From NCBI GenBank assembly GCA_003573975.1, contig AP018533.1, positions 124,001 through 188,000 of the forward strand: a stretch of 64,000 nucleotides of DNA, written 5' to 3'. A model generated the notes under the pieces. It worked only from the letters and a program-made list of their open reading frames with translations. It was not told the origin of the DNA and did no database searches. How positions within the stretch are numbered: position 1 is the first letter of the stretch; the number at the start of each line of letters is the position of its first letter. Made by a program: the position numbers and the translations under genes. This DNA is from Clostridiales bacterium CCNA10 (lineage in GTDB: Bacteria > Bacillota > Clostridia > Oscillospirales > Oscillospiraceae). Positions 59,472 to 64,000 of this stretch are shown in pieces.

Positions 59472-60418
59472 TGGCCATCGCTCCCCCAAATACCTCCATA
59501 GAGCACACCATCTTTTCCAAGGAACAACATCCGGCTGCGAAGCAGGCTGCACTGCTCCACAGCGACCTTGTTTCCGTCACAGGTGGGAATAGCCTCCTGT
59601 TTTTTCCCAAGGTGATCACCATGAGCGGTAAGGAAGTAGAATTTATCCCGTTGCTGGTATCCGCCTTGAAACAGGAAGGTATTGCCGGACGGGGCAACAG
59701 AAAAAGCTCCGCTTCCTTCGATTGGCAGTTCAAATACAAAGTCCTCTTTGAAGTTCGTCCGCACCAGCCGGAATTCATCGTAATAATAAAACCACAGGTT
59801 TTCTTCTTCGTCCAGGCTGATGGCGTAGCAGTCATAGATGGAATAGTTCTCATTCTTCCAGAGAGGAGTTCCCTCCGATGTCCATGCAATCAGACCGCAA
59901 GCACCCAGAGGTTCATCCCAACCGTAATTACCAAATACACCTTCGTCAAAGTAGCTGGTAATGATGGTGCCATCTTTTTTTACCACACAGTCTTGAATGC
60001 CATCCCCCAGGCAGAAACGGGACAGCACAGCTCCGTCCCGGCTGACGATCCAGGCGTTCTGGTCGGGGCCGTTTTCCCGATAGGCGCATCTTGCCCCCAG
60101 CAGGAGGAAGTGATCACCTGCGGGCCGCAAATAATGAAACTGGAACTTCAAGAGGCCAAGAGGAAACAGCGTCGTTTCCAGCACCCGCTGTTCCGCCCAA
60201 TCCAGCTGGATTTCCACTGCGGTATAGGTGGAAGGAGTGCTGAGCCAGTCCTTACCCTGTGTTTCGGACGGCTGTTCCATGAGAAGATAGACTTTTCCAT
60301 CCCTTGCCGTGAAAAAGTCTGTCACTTCTGTGCCCTCCAGATGTTTTTCCCGGCGCAGCTGGTCCAGGTCAATGATGGAGAACAACGGCAGATTTTTGGC
60401 TTTTATAGATTTGTTCAT
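59468..60418 (-). CDS. Beta-propeller-like protein of unknown function
   Basis: A protein of 316 residues with regularly spaced short beta strands ending in aromatic or acidic turns (KVYLLMEQPS, HFLLLGARC, LIAWTSEGTPLW, NLWFYYYDEF, VLYGGIWGSD), as in a propeller of six or so blades. No catalytic motif. GGAGGAGA precedes the ATG. An immunity role is inferred from the array only. Confidence 0.5.
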   Translation of the reverse strand: MNKSIKAKNLPLFSIIDLDQLRREKHLEGTEVTDFFTARDGKVYLLMEQPSETQGKDWLSTPSTYTAVEIQLDWAEQRVLETTLFPLGLLKFQFHYLRPAGDHFLLLGARCAYRENGPDQNAWIVSRDGAVLSRFCLGDGIQDCVVKKDGTIITSYFDEGVFGNYGWDEPLGACGLIAWTSEGTPLWKNENYSIYDCYAISLDEEENLWFYYYDEFRLVRTNFKEDFVFELPIEGSGAFSVAPSGNTFLFQGGYQQRDKFYFLTAHGDHLGKKQEAIPTCDGNKVAVEQCSLLRSRMLFLGKDGVLYGGIWGSDGQ

Positions 60419-60433
60419 AGTGTCTCCTCCTGG

Positions 60434-60730
60434 CTACTTTAACGCTCCATCATAGGTGTGGCTTTCCCAGGCGGCCTCAAATTCCGCCTGCTCTATGACG
60501 CAGGCGTGGAACTCCTCACCCCAGACATGGGCGTTCAATTCCTCCACGGTGGGGATCGGCGTGATCTCGATGGCGCCGTCGTAAAGGTCAGGGATATTGC
60601 GGGTGCGGCCATCTGCAAAGATGTCAATGGAGTGGAGGGCCAGCCGCTCATTTTCTGTATCCACTTCATAGAGGATCACCGACGGTTCTCCCTCCGGTGC
60701 GTCCTCCCAAAAAAGCTTGATGTACTCCAT
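60434..60730 (-). CDS. DUF6881-like small protein
   Basis: An acidic protein of 98 residues with EYIKLFWEDAPEGEPSVILY, EVDTENERLALHSIDIFADG and a final FEAAWESHT, the DUF6881 pattern. Likely immunity-type, cytoplasmic. The ATG at 60730 is the second of two adjacent. Confidence 0.6.
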   Translation of the reverse strand: MEYIKLFWEDAPEGEPSVILYEVDTENERLALHSIDIFADGRTRNIPDLYDGAIEITPIPTVEELNAHVWGEEFHACVIEQAEFEAAWESHTYDGALK

Positions 60731-60743
60731 CATTCCATTTCCC

Positions 60744-61007
60744 TCATTTGAACCAATGCCACCCCGTCATGGTGCCGGTTACCTCATCTATCTGTATTGC
60801 AATATCATAATTGCCGCGACAGCCCAGCAAGGCCGCGAGATGATCGTTTTCCATAATCAAATCATAAAACTCAACCGCTATGTCTTGGAATTCCTTCGGA
60901 ATTTCCAGTGCAGAGAAGAAATCCACTAATTGAGCATTTTGGAAAAATTCAATGGCCGTTTTACTGCATTTTACTATAATCCCTGTTTGAGTGGTCAAAT
61001 CTTTCAT
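60744..61007 (-). CDS. Small unknown protein
   Basis: An 87-residue mixed alpha/beta protein, MKDLTTQTGIIVKCSKTAIE to GTMTGWHWFK. No family recognised. Its ATG overlaps the stop of the next gene upstream (ATGA), so translation is coupled to it. Confidence 0.5.
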   Translation of the reverse strand: MKDLTTQTGIIVKCSKTAIEFFQNAQLVDFFSALEIPKEFQDIAVEFYDLIMENDHLAALLGCRGNYDIAIQIDEVTGTMTGWHWFK

Positions 61008-61444
61008 GCTTTCGCAACCTCGCTCATGTTCAGATACATCCCCATCGTTTTTTCATTGTCACAGGCCGCCCGGATCATTTTGGACAGCAGCATCAAATCG
61101 TCGATGTATTGGGAGTACACGCAGAACACATCCTCGTCAGAGTCGAAGTGAAACAGATCCACGCCGCTGTTATTTTCCTCGAACTCCTGGATCACGCCCC
61201 GGACCAGCCGCTCCCAGTCTCCGCTGCTTCCAGTCAGTCCCAGCCGACGGAATACTTCCGTCCGGAATCCATTGTTGATTTTCAGAAGAAGGGAGAGCGC
61301 ATAGGGGTGGTGGGGAATGAGAAAGAATGGCGCAATCTGCTCCGGCTTCACCCAGATTTTGAAGGGCGGACGCGGGTCAGGTATCCAGGGCAAGATTTCC
61401 CATTCGTCCTCCGGCCGGTTTCCGTATTGGCAAAGGTCTTTCAT
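61004..61444 (-). CDS. Imm51-like immunity protein
   Basis: A protein of 146 residues. The second half reads GDWERLVRGVIQEFEEN, LFHFDSDEDVFCVYSQYIDD and LMLLSKMIRAACDN, which follows the Imm51 pattern (W-x-x-v....l.FDpe..mF..yS.d...L). Imm51 proteins protect against toxins of polymorphic systems. AGGAGAACACT precedes the ATG. The assignment is by pattern only. Confidence 0.55.
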   Translation of the reverse strand: MKDLCQYGNRPEDEWEILPWIPDPRPPFKIWVKPEQIAPFFLIPHHPYALSLLLKINNGFRTEVFRRLGLTGSSGDWERLVRGVIQEFEENNSGVDLFHFDSDEDVFCVYSQYIDDLMLLSKMIRAACDNEKTMGMYLNMSEVAKA

Positions 61445-61471
61445 AGTGTTCTCCTTTGTTCTGTCACATTT

Positions 61472-62203
61472 TTAATCCTGCTCTCGATAACTGGCTTCAA
61501 TGTCAATGAACCGCACATACACGGCGCAGATTTTGCCCTTGGCGTCATACCCGAAGTAGACAGGATAGTAACCATCCCCCCAGCCGGAGGCAAAGATGGG
61601 CAGGTTGCAGTCCGTGCCCGGCACTGTCCAGTTGAGCCAGTCGCCGCAGTCCCCCTGATATTTGGGGTAGGCTTTGGCGTTTTCTTCCAGAAGATCGCAG
61701 AACAGGTCGTTGTAGGGGTCGATGTCCGGGTCTTCTTCTAAACGCTTGGCCCAGTATGCCTTGAAGGCCGCCTGGGTCTGGATGTCCGCGACACAGCCCA
61801 TCCCGGCGTCTACGCCAAAGCCAAAATACTCGTCCTCTCCCAGTTCCTCGTCCAGATCCTCGTTGCCCACCATGCCCAGCTCATAGCGGACAGGCTTTTC
61901 CTGAGAAACCTCCACCTTGACGCAGGCATAGCGGTCGCCGTATTGTTCGCTGGGCACCACGCAGATTTTTACGGGATAAGTTCCGGCGGGGATCGTTTGA
62001 AGGAACGGCAGAGTGTCCTCCAGTTCCACCAGCGGATCACAGGCGAAAATCTGCCCGGTGGGGAAATGGACGGTGCCGATGTCCAGCACATCCACCGCCA
62101 TGTTCCCAATCACTTTCTCTGTGAAATGGGCCTCCAAGTCATCTTTACAGGTCAATTTATCCTTGATTGCTTCGTATTTGTTCAGCCATTCAGTTGTAGG
62201 CAT
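61472..62203 (-). CDS. DUF4241 protein
   Basis: A protein of 243 residues with VHFPTGQIFACDPLVELED, PAGTYPVKICVV, YFGFGVDAGMGCVAD and SGWGDGYYPVYFGYDAKG, the DUF4241 pattern. I chose the ATG at 62203 because AGGAGG lies 8 bases upstream, although the frame is open further and once joined a zinc-ribbon segment. A toxin-protection role is inferred. Confidence 0.7.
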   Translation of the reverse strand: MPTTEWLNKYEAIKDKLTCKDDLEAHFTEKVIGNMAVDVLDIGTVHFPTGQIFACDPLVELEDTLPFLQTIPAGTYPVKICVVPSEQYGDRYACVKVEVSQEKPVRYELGMVGNEDLDEELGEDEYFGFGVDAGMGCVADIQTQAAFKAYWAKRLEEDPDIDPYNDLFCDLLEENAKAYPKYQGDCGDWLNWTVPGTDCNLPIFASGWGDGYYPVYFGYDAKGKICAVYVRFIDIEASYREQD

Positions 62204-62418
62204 ATCAGTTTCCTCCTGTTGATTCTGTTTCTTGATGTACACACTCTTTGAGCCGTCCCAATAGCAGTTCACACACCGGCCATCCTGAAAATAATGGTCA
62301 CAATTCGGGTAGCCATAGAGAACATGGGCACATTCTGGCACAGCCCCATCATCTGTGAGGAGCCTTTGAAAAACAGGCTTCCGCACTCATCACAAAGGGC
62401 CAGTTCTTTTTCTGCCAT
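62204..62418 (-). pseudogene. Zinc-ribbon segment, frameshifted upstream of the DUF4241 gene
   Basis: From the ATG at 62418 the product is MAEKELALCDECGSLFFKGS and MMGLC; near 62338 the frame must shift by one base to continue PECAHVLYGYPNCDHYFQDG and CVNCYWDG into DUF4241. The Cys pairs form a zinc ribbon only if the shift is corrected. A missing C is the likely cause. Confidence 0.65.
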
Positions 62419-62423
62419 AGGGT

Positions 62424-62750
62424 TCACCAGTCCCGTTCCCGGATGGCCTCCTCGGTGTCAATGGGGATGCCAAACCACTCCAGAATGTAGGCCACGGTTG
62501 CCGCAATACATTCCCGCGCCACCGTTTCGATCTCGCTGTCGTTCTCGTCAAACTCCTCCTGGAGATCATTGATGCCGCAGACCGCCTCGTCCAGCGTTTC
62601 CTGCACCACTTCGGTGTCGGTTTCGCCGCTCTCCAACAGGTCGATGACCTTCTGAAGCTCGTCTTTTACCTTGTCCACCAGAAAAGTGGGATAGTAATTG
62701 TCCTGATACATCTCGTCCAGCAGTTTGTAATTGGGGTCAAATGTTTTCAT
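62424..62750 (-). CDS. DUF5713 protein
   Basis: An acidic helical protein of 108 residues with LLDEMYQDNYYPTFLVDKVK and FDENDSEIETVARECIAATV, the DUF5713 pattern. Common in immunity arrays; no known activity. GGAGC precedes the ATG, which overlaps the previous gene by 14 bases. Confidence 0.7.
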   Translation of the reverse strand: MKTFDPNYKLLDEMYQDNYYPTFLVDKVKDELQKVIDLLESGETDTEVVQETLDEAVCGINDLQEEFDENDSEIETVARECIAATVAYILEWFGIPIDTEEAIRERDW

Positions 62751-63030
62751 AGGGATTGCTCCTTTCTTCGTGCTCGGCAGTCATGCTCAACTCGATCTCA
62801 TCGTCGCTGTAAATTAAGTAGAGCCCATGAGGGGCCTTGCTATCGAAATGCAGTTCAATTTCATGATATTTGAGGATCAAAGGCTTCCCATCACTTCTCA
62901 TGGTGGAAACAGCATCGGGCTTACCGAAGATTTCTATGACCTCATCCTGTGACATACCAAATTTCAGCGGTGAAATGTTCTGGGGATTCTGCAATATTTG
63001 ATTGCGCCAAATCGTAAAGTCCTGTTTCAT
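62737..63030 (-). CDS. Unknown small protein with SmpA-like repeat pattern
   Basis: A protein of 97 residues: ISPLKFGMSQDEVIEIFGKP then DGKPLILKYHEIELHFD, the G-M-s-x-x-e-v....G.P pattern of a small alpha/beta two-layer fold seen in SmpA/BamE-like and immunity proteins. No signal peptide. The stop overlaps the start of the DUF5713 gene. Confidence 0.5.
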   Translation of the reverse strand: MKQDFTIWRNQILQNPQNISPLKFGMSQDEVIEIFGKPDAVSTMRSDGKPLILKYHEIELHFDSKAPHGLYLIYSDDEIELSMTAEHEERSNPYENI

Positions 63031-63581
63031 AGTTTTCCATCCAGTGCCTCAACCGTTTTCATGACAGCGGAATCAAAGGTGCACTGCCGCAGTTCCCGTT
63101 CGATCAGGGAAAACACATCCGGAAAGCACTCGATCTCGTCCTGATACTCATATTTCGCATACAGTTTCCCGTACTCGGAGATCCAGACCTCTGCCGGGTA
63201 GTAGTAGCCTATATGACCGATAGGCTGGCATTTTTCACCGGCAGCCTGTTCGATCTCTGCCAGTTCACAGCCGGACATATCCCGAAAATAGGCTTCTTCC
63301 AAATGGTTTTTAATCCCGTTGACCAGGTAAGGGAACAAAGCGAATTGGAAGTCAGCCGCCCAGCTCAGTTTTTTCTGCTCCAGATACCACTCACAGCACA
63401 GGCCGAAATACTTGCGGTAAAACCGCTGGGTGGTCTTCATCATTGGGACGCCATGATCGGCGTAATACTTCTCCGCAATGGAAATGTCCACTTTTCGCCC
63501 TTCCTGCCATCCGGCATACTCCATCAGCTGCTTGACCTTGCTTTTGAGATCGCCGGAAATGGAGATGCGTTCTTTGATCAT
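63027..63581 (-). CDS. SUKH-3 immunity protein
   Basis: A protein of 184 residues. LMEYAGWQEGRKVDISIAEK and RFYRKYFGLCCEW at the front and IGHIGYYYPAEVWISEYGKL and YAKY further on match the SUKH-3 branch of the SMI1/KNR4 superfamily, one of the commonest immunity folds against polymorphic toxins. GGAGGT precedes the ATG at 63581. The stop overlaps the ATG of the next gene. Confidence 0.78.
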   Translation of the reverse strand: MIKERISISGDLKSKVKQLMEYAGWQEGRKVDISIAEKYYADHGVPMMKTTQRFYRKYFGLCCEWYLEQKKLSWAADFQFALFPYLVNGIKNHLEEAYFRDMSGCELAEIEQAAGEKCQPIGHIGYYYPAEVWISEYGKLYAKYEYQDEIECFPDVFSLIERELRQCTFDSAVMKTVEALDGKL

Positions 63582-63613
63582 GGTGGTTACCTCCATTACC
63601 AGGTTTCAGACAT

Positions 63614-64000
63614 TTACAACTCTGCCGCAAACTCATAGGAAACCGCAATGATGTTGTAAACATCATCGTATGTAAACAGCCGATAGTGCCGATAGATGTC
63701 TTTATTAAAGTCCTCCCGCACCGGCAAAGACTTCAGCCAGGTGCTATCCTCGATTAAATCAAAAGAACTGCCATCCAGATGCCCCGTTTCAGCCAGATTT
63801 TCATAGGTGTCCAATTCACAGGCAAAATAGGTCAGCACCCGCCGGAAGGTGAGTGTGTAGGGAAACCAGTCTTTTTCGTCCCTGTGCTGAGAGATCAGAT
63901 GGCCATTGATGTCCCCCGTAAAAGTCAGATTGTTCAGAGCATCCTGTTTCACCTGATCCAGATAGATGCAGTCTCGTCCCTTCAAAACACCTAAGCAAGT
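63614..64000 (-). CDS. Unknown immunity-array protein, start beyond the window
   Basis: An open frame that reaches the right edge without a stop. The visible part contains GDINGHLISQHRDEKDW and FRRVLTYFACELDTYENL and ends YNIIAVSYEFAAEL. It is on the same strand as the array. No family recognised; a TTG at 63985 could be a start but has no ribosome site, so the gene probably begins outside. Confidence 0.5.
   Translation of the reverse strand, partial: TCLGVLKGRDCIYLDQVKQDALNNLTFTGDINGHLISQHRDEKDWFPYTLTFRRVLTYFACELDTYENLAETGHLDGSSFDLIEDSTWLKSLPVREDFNKDIYRHYRLFTYDDVYNIIAVSYEFAAEL

Larger units (their letters stand above)
38573..64000. mobile_element. Second integrative element, left end (right end not seen)
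   Basis: It begins at the 3' end of tRNA-Arg and has the integrase, arm-type repeats, two HTH/excisionase genes, sigma-like, ImmA/IrrE and Xre genes expected at one end of an ICE-like element. No second copy of the tRNA end is found in the window, so its length and whether the immunity array belongs to it are unknown. Confidence 0.5.

Overview
The window reads as the chromosome of a GC-rich, low-redox, spore-forming Firmicute, most likely a gut member of the Oscillospiraceae (Flavonifractor/Lawsonibacter-like). This rests on a Spo0A-type regulator, rubrerythrin, a TRAP-linked sugar-acid operon, tRNA genes with encoded CCA and strong AGGAGG ribosome sites. The genus is an inference; no rRNA is present.

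Layout. 1-2.9 kb: tail of a metallo-beta-lactamase-fold protein, a TSCPD protein, a Spo0A paralogue whose phospho-acceptor Asp is Glu, and a secreted copper-amine-oxidase-N-like protein. 3.0-10.9 kb: a leftward sugar-acid operon (Zn alcohol dehydrogenase, TRAP DctP/Q/M, mannonate dehydratase, fructuronate reductase) and its GntR/FCD regulator; an operator lies between the -35 and -10 boxes of the operon promoter. 11.2-19.7 kb: housekeeping genes (membrane GT2, rubrerythrin, pncB and nudC for NAD metabolism, a small sigma-like cluster, tRNA-Thr and tRNA-Tyr, a P-loop protein, pgi) and an orphan LexA-type promoter.

19.9-33.7 kb: an integrative island in the 3' end of tRNA-Val(GAC), bounded by a 46-bp direct repeat (45/46). 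It carries an integrase with an aberrant tail, an excisionase, a replication-initiator-like HTH protein, and a type I restriction-modification operon: fic, hsdM, hsdS, an AT-rich orphan gene, a broken hsdR 5' copy, an AT-rich HEPN-motif gene, then full-length hsdR. The operon promoter is wrapped in repeated AACTATATCA operators. 33.8-35.1 kb: an IS3-family element that split a terminator hairpin. 35.2-38.1 kb: a glycosyltransferase fused to a MarR-like domain, then decayed remnants (rraA, pxpC, frameshifted pxpA).

38.2-64 kb: a damaged tRNA-Arg(CCT) cluster with one intact tRNA, followed by the left end of a second integrative element (integrase with arm-site repeats, HTH/excisionase genes, MazF, sigma-like regulator, ImmA/IrrE, Xre and a frameshifted WYL regulator). 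From 45.6 kb to the right edge is an almost unbroken leftward array of about twenty polymorphic-toxin immunity-type genes (DUF4261, DUF3885, SF0329, CbrC, DUF4241, DUF5713, SUKH-3 and others). Its centre is a 2,232-residue protein that strings together at least seven immunity-type modules. No toxin gene is in the window, so the array looks like protection against other bacteria's toxins rather than a toxin locus.
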